A stretch of 64,000 nt of DNA, from the NCBI RefSeq assembly GCF_030718205.1, contig NZ_JAUZQF010000027.1, positions 1-64,000 on the forward strand. Direction: 5' to 3'. Made by a program: the position numbers and the translations under genes. Below the pieces are notes generated by a model. The model saw only the letters and a list, made by a program, of their open reading frames with translations. It was not told the origin of the DNA and ran no database searches. Below, piece after piece: positions 33,158-40,876 of this stretch; positions within the stretch are counted from its first letter, which is position 1, and the number at the start of each line of letters is the position of its first letter. The stretch comes from Nonomuraea turcica (lineage in GTDB: Bacteria; Actinomycetota; Actinomycetes; Streptosporangiales; Streptosporangiaceae).

Positions 33158-33777
33158 CCCAGCCCCCCGACGAGCACGGCGACCTCCTTCGCCGTGCGCT
33201 CCGCGCGGAGGCGGACGCGGTCGTGCCCTCGCCGGACGGACTGGAGATCATCCGCGCCCGGATCGAGCGGCGCGGCGTACGTAACCTGTTCTGGTGGCGT
33301 GCGGGCGCGGCCGCCGCCAGTGCTGTCCTCGTAGCGGGGGCCATCGTGATGGCCGTTCCTGGGCTGCGCTCGCAGATCATCGAACAGCAGAGCGTCCAGC
33401 CAGTGGAGAACGAGACCTCCTCCAAGGTCCCGTCCAACTCCTCCACGACCCGCTCCCAGCAGCCGCCGCCCCCGGAGCCGACCGCCGACCGGAACCCGGC
33501 CGTGGTTCCCGCGGACACCCCGTCACCGCGACCGGCGAAGACGGCGAACTCGACCAGCAGGCCGTCGAAGAGCCCCAAACCCACGTCCACGCCGTGCCCC
33601 TCCGAGGCCGTGACGGCCGAGGACTGCCCGACGGCCTCCCCCACGCCGACGCCTTCGGACGTGGATCCGACCACGCAGCCGTCGGCGTGCCCGCTGGAGG
33701 AGTGCCCGCCCGACGACGCCACCGACGCGCCCACCGAACTGGCCAGCCCGCTCGTGGACGCCTCTCAGACGCCGTGA
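33154..33777 (+). CDS. Single-pass membrane protein coupled to the sigma factor (putative anti-sigma)
   Basis: 207 residues. The cytoplasmic N-terminus (about 1-48: DLLRRALRAEADAVVPSPDGLEIIRARIERR) precedes one membrane helix (about 50-69). The rest (about 70-207) is an outside Pro/Thr/Ser-rich tail with two Cys pairs (TPCPSEAVTAEDCP and SACPLEECPPDD). It overlaps the sigma gene by 4 nt. The cytoplasmic head lacks the HxxxCxxC motif of zinc anti-sigma factors. The position argues for an anti-sigma role, the sequence only weakly. Confidence 0.6.
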   Translation: MTQPPDEHGDLLRRALRAEADAVVPSPDGLEIIRARIERRGVRNLFWWRAGAAAASAVLVAGAIVMAVPGLRSQIIEQQSVQPVENETSSKVPSNSSTTRSQQPPPPEPTADRNPAVVPADTPSPRPAKTANSTSRPSKSPKPTSTPCPSEAVTAEDCPTASPTPTPSDVDPTTQPSACPLEECPPDDATDAPTELASPLVDASQTP

Positions 33778-34020
33778 GACGTCACGAGCCGGCTGAGCGC
33801 CGTGAGACGTCACGAGCCGGCTGAGCGCCGCGAGACGTCGCGAGCCGGCTGAGCGCCCTGAGACGTCACGAGCCATGTGAGCGCCCCTGAGACGTTACAA
33901 GCCGGCGCCCTGAGACATCACGAGCCGACTGAGCGCGCGAGACGTTACGAGCCGACTGAGCGCCTTGAGACGTTACGAGACGATTGAGCACGTTGAGACA
34001 TAGCGCGTCTTCTGAGCGCT
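33774..34020. repeat. Decaying 28-bp tandem repeat array
   Basis: About nine head-to-tail units. Units 1 and 2 (33774-33801, 33802-33829) are identical: GTGAGACGTCACGAGCCGGC plus TGAGCGCC. Unit 3 (to 33857) and unit 4 (to 33885) have a few changes. Unit 5 is shortened and units 6-9 (33910-34020) diverge progressively to the right. Each unit has a GACGTC/GACGTT core. The first unit overlaps the stop of the anti-sigma-like gene, and the array ends 9 bp before the rsmE stop, so it fills the convergent intergenic space. Confidence 0.85.
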
Positions 34021-34029
34021 CTGGGGCGT

Positions 34030-34755
34030 TCACCAGCGTCCGGTACGCGTGAGTAGCACGGCTGCCGCCGCCACCCCCGCCGTGGAGGTCCGCAGAACCG
34101 TGGGCCCGAGGAGCACAGGCACGGCCTTGGCCGCCTGGAACCTGGCCAGTTCCTCCTCCGAGACGCCCCCTTCCGGCCCCACGACCACCACGATGTCGCC
34201 CCCCGGGGGCAACGGCACGCCGGACAGCGGCTCGGCCGCCTCCTCGTGCAACACCAGCCCCAGCGCCGCGCCGGCCAGCAGCGCCTCGACCCGCGCGGTG
34301 GAGGCGAGCTCGGTCACCTCGGGCAAATGGAACCTGCGTGCCTGCTTGCCCGCCTCACGCGCGGTGGAGCGCCACCGGGCGAGCCCTTTGGCGACCTTGT
34401 CGCCTTTCCATTGGGTGATGCTGCGCGCGGCCGACCAGGGGACGATCGCGTCCACGCCCGCCTCGGTCATCATCTCGACCGCCAACTCCCCCCGGTCGCC
34501 CTTGGGCAGTCCCTGGACGACGACGAGCCGCGGCTGGGGCGCCTCGACCCGGTAGCGGGCCAGCACATCGAGCCTGAGCGCGTCCTTGAGGACCTCGCGG
34601 ACGACGCATTCGGCGACCGTACCGGCTCCGTCGGTGAGATCGACGCGCTCACCGGCCCGCAGGCGGCGCACGGACGCCGCGTGCCGCCCCTCGGGCCCAC
34701 CGAGCGTCAGCTCGGGTCCGTCGAGCTCCTCCGAGAGGAAGACGGGTACGGTCAC
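34030..34755 (-). CDS. rsmE: 16S rRNA (uracil-1498-N3)-methyltransferase
   Basis: A 241-residue SPOUT methyltransferase. The N-terminal PUA-like part (GPEGRHAASVRRLRAGERVDLTDG) precedes the knot domain with VVVVGPEGGVSEEEL and LGPTVLRTSTAGVAAAAVLL, the SAM-binding knot. GTG start overlaps the dnaJ stop by 4 nt. It is last of the hrcA-dnaJ-rsmE operon, the common actinobacterial order. Confidence 0.95.
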   Translation of the reverse strand: MTVPVFLSEELDGPELTLGGPEGRHAASVRRLRAGERVDLTDGAGTVAECVVREVLKDALRLDVLARYRVEAPQPRLVVVQGLPKGDRGELAVEMMTEAGVDAIVPWSAARSITQWKGDKVAKGLARWRSTAREAGKQARRFHLPEVTELASTARVEALLAGAALGLVLHEEAAEPLSGVPLPPGGDIVVVVGPEGGVSEEELARFQAAKAVPVLLGPTVLRTSTAGVAAAAVLLTRTGRW

Positions 34756-35891
34756 CGGCCGTTGAACGCGTCGCGCAGGCGCGAGAAGAAGCCCTGCTGC
34801 CCGGGCGCGAACTTGCCGGGGGGCCGCTCCTCGCCCCGCTGCTTGGCCAGCTCCTTCAGCAGGTCCTCCTGCGCGGTGTCGAGCCGGGTCGGGGTCTCGA
34901 CGTTGACGTGGATCAGCAGGTCGCCCCTGCCGGACTCGTTGAGCCGCTGCACGCCGCGTCCGTACATGGTGATGACCTGGCCGGACTGGGTGCCGGGGCG
35001 CACGTCGATCTCCTCGGCGCCGTCGAGCGTCTCGACCACGAGCACGGTGCCGAGCGCGGCGGCCGTCATCGGGATCTGGACGGTGCAGTGGAGGTCGTCA
35101 CCGCGGCGTTCGAAGATCTCGTGGGCCCGCTCGACGATCTCCAGGAACAGGTCTCCGGGCGGGCCGCCGCCGGGGCCGACCTCGCCCTCGCCGGCGAGCT
35201 GGATGTGGGTGCCATCCTCGACGCCCGCGGGGATGCGGACCTTGATCGTACGGCGGGTGCGCACCCGGCCGTCGCCTGAGCACTCCTGGCAGGGGTGGCG
35301 GATGATGGTGCCGAAGCCGCCGCACTGCGGGCAGGGTCGCGACGTCATAACCTGGCCCAGGAACGAGCGGGTGACCTGGGAGATCTCGCCGCGCCCGTTG
35401 CACATGTCGCAGGTGTCGGGGTGCGTGCCCGGCGCGGCGCCGGCCCCGTGGCAGACCTCGCAGAGCACGGCCGTGTCGACGACCAGCTCGCGGGTGGTGC
35501 CGAAGGCCGTCTCGCGCAGGTCGAGCTCGACGCGGATGGTGGCGTTGCGGCCCCGGCGCGCCCGCGAGCGCGGCCCTCGGGTGCCGGCCGCCGAGCCGAA
35601 GAAGGCGTCCATGATGTCGCTGAACGGGAAGCCCGCTCCGAAGCCCCCGGCGCCCGCGCCTGCTCCCGCGCCGGCGAAGGGGTCGCCGCCCAGGTCGTAC
35701 ATCTGGCGCTTGTTCGGGTCTGACAGCACCTCATAGGCCTGCGTGATCTCTTTGAACCGCTCCTGGGTCTCAGGGTCGGGGTTCACGTCGGGGTGCAGCT
35801 CGCGGGCGAGGCGGCGGTAAGCCTTCTTGATCTCGTCCTGACTGGCGTCACGGCGCACCCCGAGGGTGGCGTAGTAGTCGCTGTTTGCCAC
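34752..35891 (-). CDS. dnaJ: Chaperone DnaJ (type I)
   Basis: A 379-residue Hsp40. The J domain (1-70) has HPD in ARELHPDVNPDP. A Gly/Ala/Phe-rich linker follows (about 70-95), then four CxxCxGxG-type zinc motifs (CEVCHGAG, CDMCNGRG, CPQCGGFG, CQECSGDG) and two substrate-binding beta domains. GTG start. It lies 11 nt downstream of hrcA and is therefore under CIRCE/HrcA heat-shock control. This is the second dnaJ type, not the dnaK-linked copy, judging from context. Confidence 0.95.
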   Translation of the reverse strand: MANSDYYATLGVRRDASQDEIKKAYRRLARELHPDVNPDPETQERFKEITQAYEVLSDPNKRQMYDLGGDPFAGAGAGAGAGGFGAGFPFSDIMDAFFGSAAGTRGPRSRARRGRNATIRVELDLRETAFGTTRELVVDTAVLCEVCHGAGAAPGTHPDTCDMCNGRGEISQVTRSFLGQVMTSRPCPQCGGFGTIIRHPCQECSGDGRVRTRRTIKVRIPAGVEDGTHIQLAGEGEVGPGGGPPGDLFLEIVERAHEIFERRGDDLHCTVQIPMTAAALGTVLVVETLDGAEEIDVRPGTQSGQVITMYGRGVQRLNESGRGDLLIHVNVETPTRLDTAQEDLLKELAKQRGEERPPGKFAPGQQGFFSRLRDAFNGR

Positions 35892-35902
35892 TTATCGACC
35901 TC

Positions 35903-36916
35903 TTATGATGCAGCCAAGATCTGGCTGACGTAGCGAGCCACCGCACGCACGGCGCCCATCGTCACGGGATAGTCCATCCTGGTGGGGCCCAGCACACCGA
36001 GCCTGGCCAGTTGGTTGTCGCCAGAACCGTATCCGGTCGCGACGACGGATGTGCCACGTAGGTAAGGGTTTTCCGAACCGATGCGGACGGTGAGCGCAGA
36101 GGGGGTGTCCGAGGATGTCTCGCCGAGCAGCCGCATGAGCACGACCTGCTCCTCCAGCGCCTCCAGCACGTCACGCAGGCCCGTGGAGAAGTCGGCGCCG
36201 GCGAGGTTGGCGGCGCCGGCGAACACGATCTTCTCGTCGTGCCGCTCCACCAGGGTCTCCAGCAGCACCGACAGGATCGTGGCCACCGCGGGCCGGTCCT
36301 CGACGGGCAGGCGCTCCGGCAGGTCGGCGACCAGCTCGGGCACGTTGCTCAGGCCGCAGCCGTCGAGGCAGGCGTTGAGCACCGCGCGCAGGTGCGCGAT
36401 GCGGGTGTCCTCCACCACCTCGGGCAGCTCGATCACGCGCTGCTCGACGCGGCCGGTGTTGGTGATCAGCACGAGCATGACCCGCCGGTCGTTGAGCGGC
36501 ACCAGCTCCACGTGCCGGACCGTCGAGCGCGTCAGCGTCGGGTATTGCACGACCGCGACCTGCCTGGTCAGCTGCGCGAGCAGCCGCACGGTGCGGGTGA
36601 CCACGTCGTCGAGGTCCACCGCGCCGGCGAGGAAGGTCTCGATCGCCCTACGCTCGGCTCCCGACAGCGGCTTGATCTGCGAGAGCCGGTCGACGAACAG
36701 GCGGTATCCCTTGTCCGTCGGCACGCGTCCCGCGCTGGTGTGCGGCTGTGTGATGTAGCCCTCTTCCTCCAGCGCGGCCATGTCGTTCCTGACCGTCGCC
36801 GGGGAGACCCTCAGGTTGTGGCGCTCGGCCAGTGCCTTGGAGCCCACCGGTTCGTTGGTGGACACGTAGTCTTCGACAATGGCGCGGAGCACCGCCAATT
36901 TCCGATCGTCGAGCAC
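35903..36916 (-). CDS. hrcA: Heat-inducible transcription repressor HrcA
   Basis: A 337-residue repressor. The N-terminal winged helix (1-80: AILRAIVEDYVSTNEPVGSK, SPATVRNDMAALEEEGYI, HTSAGRVPTDKGYR) is followed by the GAF-like inserted dimerisation region and a C-terminal PYLRG...VATGYG segment. GTG start behind an excellent AGGAGGTGA site. A CIRCE operator lies about 40 bp upstream, giving autoregulation and control of dnaJ and rsmE. Confidence 0.95.
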   Translation of the reverse strand: MLDDRKLAVLRAIVEDYVSTNEPVGSKALAERHNLRVSPATVRNDMAALEEEGYITQPHTSAGRVPTDKGYRLFVDRLSQIKPLSGAERRAIETFLAGAVDLDDVVTRTVRLLAQLTRQVAVVQYPTLTRSTVRHVELVPLNDRRVMLVLITNTGRVEQRVIELPEVVEDTRIAHLRAVLNACLDGCGLSNVPELVADLPERLPVEDRPAVATILSVLLETLVERHDEKIVFAGAANLAGADFSTGLRDVLEALEEQVVLMRLLGETSSDTPSALTVRIGSENPYLRGTSVVATGYGSGDNQLARLGVLGPTRMDYPVTMGAVRAVARYVSQILAAS

Positions 36917-36955
36917 GTGCTCACCTCCTGCCCTCTGCTTTCAGGAACGAAGTGT

Positions 36956-36982
36956 CTAGCACTCTGTGTTCCCGAGTGCCAA
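36956..36982 (-). promoter_or_regulatory. CIRCE operator of hrcA-dnaJ-rsmE
   Basis: TAGCACTC, nine spacer bases (36965-36973), then GAGTGCCA: 8-bp arms of the CIRCE consensus TTAGCACTC-N9-GAGTGCTAA with mismatches only at the ends. It is the HrcA binding site. Confidence 0.88.
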
Positions 36983-37071
36983 GTGTACGGCTCTCGCCCA
37001 CAAGGTGCGATAACGCCGACTCCCATCCTGTTGCTAGCGTCTTACAAGCGACAGGGCCCAGACTTGCCGAC

Positions 37072-37938
37072 ATGTCGGACAATTCTCAACCTCCGTCGTA
37101 CGGGCCGCCTCCCGGCCAGGACCCCTACTACGGCCAGCCACCATCGCCACAGCCCGGCTACGGACCCCAACCGGGCTCTCAGCCCGGCTACGGCCAGCAG
37201 CCCGGCTCCCAGCCCGGGTACGGACCCCAGCCCGGCTACGGCCAGCAGCCGCAGTACGGCGCGCCTCCGCCACCGCAGCAGCAGTACGGGAGCCCGTCCG
37301 CCCAGTACGGCCCGCCGCCTCAGTACGGACAACCTCAGTACGGACAATACGGCCAACAGCCCCAATTCCCCCCACAAATCGATTCCAAAGCCGTAAAGCC
37401 CAGCCTGTGGTGGGTGACGGCGGCCTGGGGCGTCGCCGTCATCTGCGGGATCGTCGGCGTCGTCATCTTCGTCGGCGGGGTGCTCGGCAGCGTGACCGAC
37501 CTGGCCCCCACCAAGACGTTCTCGTCGGGTGAGAGCATCACCGTGACCGTCGACCCGGCCGACAAGCCGGCCGTCTACGTCGCCACCACCACGCGGATCA
37601 ACTACGAGTGCCAGATCTCCGGCGGTTCCGGCCAGGCCAAGCTCGCCGAGACCAGCGGCAGCCAGTCGCTCACCGTCGGCAGCGTGACCTGGGAGCAGAT
37701 CCTCGTGATCAATGCGCCGAGCAAGGGCGACTACCAGCTGACCTGCACCAACCAGGAGACGGCGGACGTCAAGTACGGCGTCGGCAAGCCGGTCGCCTCC
37801 GCCGCGGGCGGAGTCGCCGGCGGGGCCGCCGCGCTGTTCCTGGTCCCCGGCGCGGGAGTCCTCCTCGCGATCATCGCCACCATCGTCGTCCTGATGCGCC
37901 GTAGCTCTGCGCGCAAGCGCCTTGCGGTCGGCGGGTGA
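37072..37938 (+). CDS. Proline/glycine/glutamine-repeat membrane protein
   Basis: A 288-residue protein. Residues 1-103 are disordered PGYG-QQ/PQPGSQ repeats. TM1 is at about 115-137. An outside beta-rich domain (about 138-235: TFSSGESITVTVDPADKPAVYV, DYQLTCTNQ, two Cys) follows, then TM2 at about 245-270 and a basic tail RRSSARKR. ATG at 37072 begins MSDNSQPPSYGPP; upstream frame is not protein-like. The repeat head is paralogous to that of the protein at 38759, two genes downstream. Function unknown; such tails often mediate clustering at the membrane. Confidence 0.72.
   Translation: MSDNSQPPSYGPPPGQDPYYGQPPSPQPGYGPQPGSQPGYGQQPGSQPGYGPQPGYGQQPQYGAPPPPQQQYGSPSAQYGPPPQYGQPQYGQYGQQPQFPPQIDSKAVKPSLWWVTAAWGVAVICGIVGVVIFVGGVLGSVTDLAPTKTFSSGESITVTVDPADKPAVYVATTTRINYECQISGGSGQAKLAETSGSQSLTVGSVTWEQILVINAPSKGDYQLTCTNQETADVKYGVGKPVASAAGGVAGGAAALFLVPGAGVLLAIIATIVVLMRRSSARKRLAVGG
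37100..37350 (+). repeat. Degenerate PGYGQQ-coding tandem repeat
   Basis: Repeating units of CAGCCCGGCTACGGCCAGCA and variants, alternating with GGCTCC-containing units. The same unit occurs in the gene at 38759. Confidence 0.7.
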
Positions 37939-37943
37939 TTTGC

Positions 37944-37949
37944 TACGGT
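37944..37949 (+). promoter_or_regulatory. -10 element for a leaderless DUF3097 transcript
   Basis: TACGGT lies 6 nt before GTG 37956 and 3' of the previous gene's stop. No ribosome site is present at 37956. Confidence 0.4.
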
Positions 37950-37955
37950 CCCCGT

Positions 37956-38762
37956 GTGTACGAGGGCGATGTGCTGGCGGGCAATTGGCGGCGGCCGGGC
38001 AAGGGCAAGATCCCTAAGGTGGCCGCCGAGCCGGACCTTGTCGTGGAGGACGCCGACAGCGGCTTCTGCGGCGCGGTCGTGGCCTGCGACAAGGAGTCCG
38101 TCACGCTGGAGGACCGGTTCGGCAGGCGGCGGTTGTTCCCGCTGGCGCCGGCCGCATTCCTCCTGGACGGCAAGCCCGTGACCCTCGTACGGCCCACGGC
38201 CGCCCCCGCCGGGCCCAGGCGCAGCGCGTCGGGCTCCATCGCCGTGGAGGGGCTGCGGGCACGGGTGGCCAAGGAGAGTCGGATCTACGTGGAAGGCGTG
38301 CACGACGCCGCCCTCGTCGAGAAGATCTGGGGCCATGACCTGCGCGTCGAGGGGGTCGTGGTCGAATACCTGGAGGGTGTGGACGATCTGCCGGCCATCG
38401 TGGCCGAGTTCGACCCCGGGCCGGGACGCCGGCTGGGGGTGCTGGTCGACCATCTCGTGCCCGGCTCCAAGGAGAGCAGGATCGCCGCCCAGATCACCTC
38501 GCCGGACGTGCTCGTGGTGGGGCATCCGTTCGTCGACATCTGGCAGGCGGTCAAGCCGTCCGTGCTGCGCATTCCGGCCTGGCCCGACGTGCCGCGCGGC
38601 GTGCCGTGGAAGGAAGGCGTGATCGCGGCCCTGGGCTGGCGTATGGAGCCCGCGGGCGCGTGGCGGCGCATTCTCGGCGCCGTCTCGACCTTTACCGACC
38701 TGGAGCCGGAGTTGCTCGGCCGGGTCGAGGAACTCATCGACTTCGTTACGGAGGCACCATGA
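37956..38762 (+). CDS. DUF3097 family protein
   Basis: A 268-residue actinobacterial protein of unknown function. GTG 37956 (VYEGDVLAGNWRRP) is chosen because family members begin near this motif and a -10 sits 6 nt upstream; an in-frame GTG at 37935 overlapping the previous stop is the alternative. The core ESRIYVEGVHDAALVEKIWG with later GVLVDHLVPGSKESR resembles a Toprim-like arrangement (Glu, then acidic residues), so a nucleic-acid or nuclease role is possible. The stop overlaps the DUF4870 gene (ATGA). Confidence 0.82.
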   Translation: MYEGDVLAGNWRRPGKGKIPKVAAEPDLVVEDADSGFCGAVVACDKESVTLEDRFGRRRLFPLAPAAFLLDGKPVTLVRPTAAPAGPRRSASGSIAVEGLRARVAKESRIYVEGVHDAALVEKIWGHDLRVEGVVVEYLEGVDDLPAIVAEFDPGPGRRLGVLVDHLVPGSKESRIAAQITSPDVLVVGHPFVDIWQAVKPSVLRIPAWPDVPRGVPWKEGVIAALGWRMEPAGAWRRILGAVSTFTDLEPELLGRVEELIDFVTEAP

Positions 38763-39571
38763 GCCAGGATCCGTCGCAACCCCCGCCGCCCGACGACGAC
38801 GCCACGCGCCGGGTGTCCCCTTCGGACATCCCGCAGGACCAGGGCTCGGGCCCGCAACAACCGGGCTATGGGTACGGCGGGCAGCCCGGCTACGGCCAGC
38901 AGCCCGGCTCCCAGCCCGGCTATGGTCAACAACCCGGCTCCCAGCCCGGCTACGGCCAGCAGCCGGGGTCCCAGCCAGGCTACGGCCAGCAGCCAGGCTA
39001 TGGTCAGCAGCCCGGCTACGGCCAGCAGCCCTCCTATGGACAGCAGCCGCCGTCCTATGGACAGCAGCCGCCGTCCTATGGACAGCAGCCGCCGTCCTAT
39101 GGGCAGCAGCCGCCGCCCGGCCACGGTCAGCCGCAATCCGGCGGTTACGGCCCCCAGCCGGGTTACGGGCAGGCGTCTCAGCAGCCGCCCGGCTACGGCT
39201 ACGCGCAGGGCCCCGGCGAGCCGTACGTCCCCGGCAGGTTCGGCCCCCGCCCCGGCAGCGACGACACCACGATGGCCATGCTGGCGCACCTGCTCGGCCT
39301 GCTCGCCTCCTGGCTCGGCCCGCTGGTCATCTACCTGATGAAGAAGGACGAGTCCCCCTACGTCAGGGACCAGGCGGCCGAGGCGCTCAACTTCCAGATC
39401 ACGATGTTCATCGGCTATGTCATCTCGGGCATCCTGGTGATCGTCTTCATCGGCGCCCTCCTGCTGCCGGTGGTCTGGATCCTGTCCCTGATCTTCCACA
39501 TCCAGGCCGCCCTGGCGACGAACAAGGGCCAGAACTACCGCTATCCGTTCGCCATCCGCCTGATCACCTAA
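38759..39571 (+). CDS. DUF4870-domain membrane protein with PGYGQQ repeat head
   Basis: A 270-residue protein. Residues about 35-150 are tandem GYGQQPGSQP and SYGQQPP repeats. The C-terminal part (about 170-270) is DUF4870: MLAHLLGLLASWLGPLVIYL, then RDQAAEALNFQITMFIGYVI and a third helix. DUF4870 proteins are Tic20-like small membrane proteins of unknown role. ATG at 38759 overlaps the DUF3097 stop. It converges with hemW with a 4-nt overlap of coding ends (39568-39571). Confidence 0.85.
   Translation: MSQDPSQPPPPDDDATRRVSPSDIPQDQGSGPQQPGYGYGGQPGYGQQPGSQPGYGQQPGSQPGYGQQPGSQPGYGQQPGYGQQPGYGQQPSYGQQPPSYGQQPPSYGQQPPSYGQQPPPGHGQPQSGGYGPQPGYGQASQQPPGYGYAQGPGEPYVPGRFGPRPGSDDTTMAMLAHLLGLLASWLGPLVIYLMKKDESPYVRDQAAEALNFQITMFIGYVISGILVIVFIGALLLPVVWILSLIFHIQAALATNKGQNYRYPFAIRLIT
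38880..39120 (+). repeat. PGYGQQ/PSYGQQ-coding tandem repeat
   Basis: Tandem units of about 27-30 bp (GGCTACGGCCAGCAGCCCGG type) followed by four near-identical 24-bp units encoding PPSYGQQ P at about 39030-39110. Likely slippage-prone. Confidence 0.8.
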
Positions 39572-40788
39572 ACGAGCAGGTCCCTGATGAGGGCGTCGGC
39601 CAGCAGGCGCCCTCGCAGCGTGAGCACCATCAGGCCCGCCTTGAACGGCTCGGGCTCGAGCAGCCCGCGCGCCAGCGCGGCGGCCACGGCCGTTCGCGCG
39701 CCCGGCGCGACCTCGGCGAGTGGGTAGCCGGAGGCCAGCCGCAGCTCCAGCATGAGCCGCTCGGCGGCGCGGGCCTCGTCGTCGAGCACTTCGCGGGCGT
39801 GCGCGGGCGAGGTGTGCGCGGCCAGCCGCTGGGCGTAGGCGGCCGGGTGCTTGACGTTCCACCAGCGGGTGCCGCCGACGTGGCTGTGCGCGCCCGGACC
39901 GGCCGCCCACCAGTCGCCGCCGGTCCAGTAGAGCAGGTTGTGCCGGCACCGCGCCTCGTCGGACGTGGCCCAGTTGGACACCTCGTACCAGCGGAAGCCG
40001 GCCTCGGCCAGCATCTGGTCGGCGATCAGGTAGCGGTCGGCGGCCACGTCGTCGTCAGGCATCGGCAGCTCGCCGCGCCTGATCCTGGCGGCGAGCCTGG
40101 TGCCCTCCTCGACGATCAGCGAGTAGGCCGACACGTGGTCGGGCCGGGCCTCGATCGCCGCGGCCAGGGAGGCCCGCCAGTCGTCGTCGGACTCGCCGGG
40201 CGTGCTGTAGATCAGATCCAGGTTGACGTGCTCGAACCCGGCCTCCCTCGCCTCCCGCACGGCCGCGGCCGGCCGGCCGGGCGTGTGCCTGCGGTCGAGG
40301 ACCTGGAGCACGTGCTCGCGTGCGCTCTGCATGCCGAAGCTGATCCGGTTGAACCCGCCGTGGCGGAGCTTCTCCAGGGAGGAGTGGTCCACGGACTCGG
40401 GATTGGCCTCCGTGGTGACCTCGGCGTCCGGCCGCAGCCCGAACTCGGAGTCGATCGCGGCCAGGATCCTGGCCAGGTCCTCGGGAGGCAGCAGGGTGGG
40501 CGTGCCGCCGCCGAAGAACACCGTCTCCACCGGCAGCTCGGCGTCGCCCAGGACGCGGCGGGCGAGGCGCACCTCTTCGACGGCCGTGTCCGCGTAGTCG
40601 CGGTGTGAGGCGCCCGGCCCCAGCTCGGCGGCGGTGTAGGTGTTGAAGTCGCAGTAGCCGCAGCGGGTCACGCAGAACGGCACGTGGACGTAGAAGCCGA
40701 ACGGACGCTCGCCGAGGCCGCTCAGGGCGCTGTCGGGCAGTTCGCCCGAGGTGGGCGCGGGATCGCCGTCAGGCAGGGTGGATGGCAC
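39568..40788 (-). CDS. hemW: Radical SAM heme chaperone HemW
   Basis: A 406-residue protein. The radical SAM cluster motif CVTRCGYC gives Cys39, Cys43 and Cys46. Then come VFFGGGTPTLL, EANPESVD, RISFGMQS and the HemW C-terminal region with YEVSNWA and RHNLLYW. HemW inserts heme into respiratory enzymes and is not a coproporphyrinogen oxidase despite older names. Synteny with hrcA-dnaJ is standard. Confidence 0.95.
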   Translation of the reverse strand: MPSTLPDGDPAPTSGELPDSALSGLGERPFGFYVHVPFCVTRCGYCDFNTYTAAELGPGASHRDYADTAVEEVRLARRVLGDAELPVETVFFGGGTPTLLPPEDLARILAAIDSEFGLRPDAEVTTEANPESVDHSSLEKLRHGGFNRISFGMQSAREHVLQVLDRRHTPGRPAAAVREAREAGFEHVNLDLIYSTPGESDDDWRASLAAAIEARPDHVSAYSLIVEEGTRLAARIRRGELPMPDDDVAADRYLIADQMLAEAGFRWYEVSNWATSDEARCRHNLLYWTGGDWWAAGPGAHSHVGGTRWWNVKHPAAYAQRLAAHTSPAHAREVLDDEARAAERLMLELRLASGYPLAEVAPGARTAVAAALARGLLEPEPFKAGLMVLTLRGRLLADALIRDLLV

Positions 40789-40876
40789 TACTCCAGTCTG
40801 CCGGGCCGTTAAGGGTGCTCCAAGCCGGTCTCAAGCGCCTTCGCGTCCACTGGTGTCCACCGGCCGAGGGGGAGAC

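Noticed and set aside
33774..34020. CRISPR array
   Set aside because: Units are directly adjacent without spacers and decay progressively; no cas genes are present.
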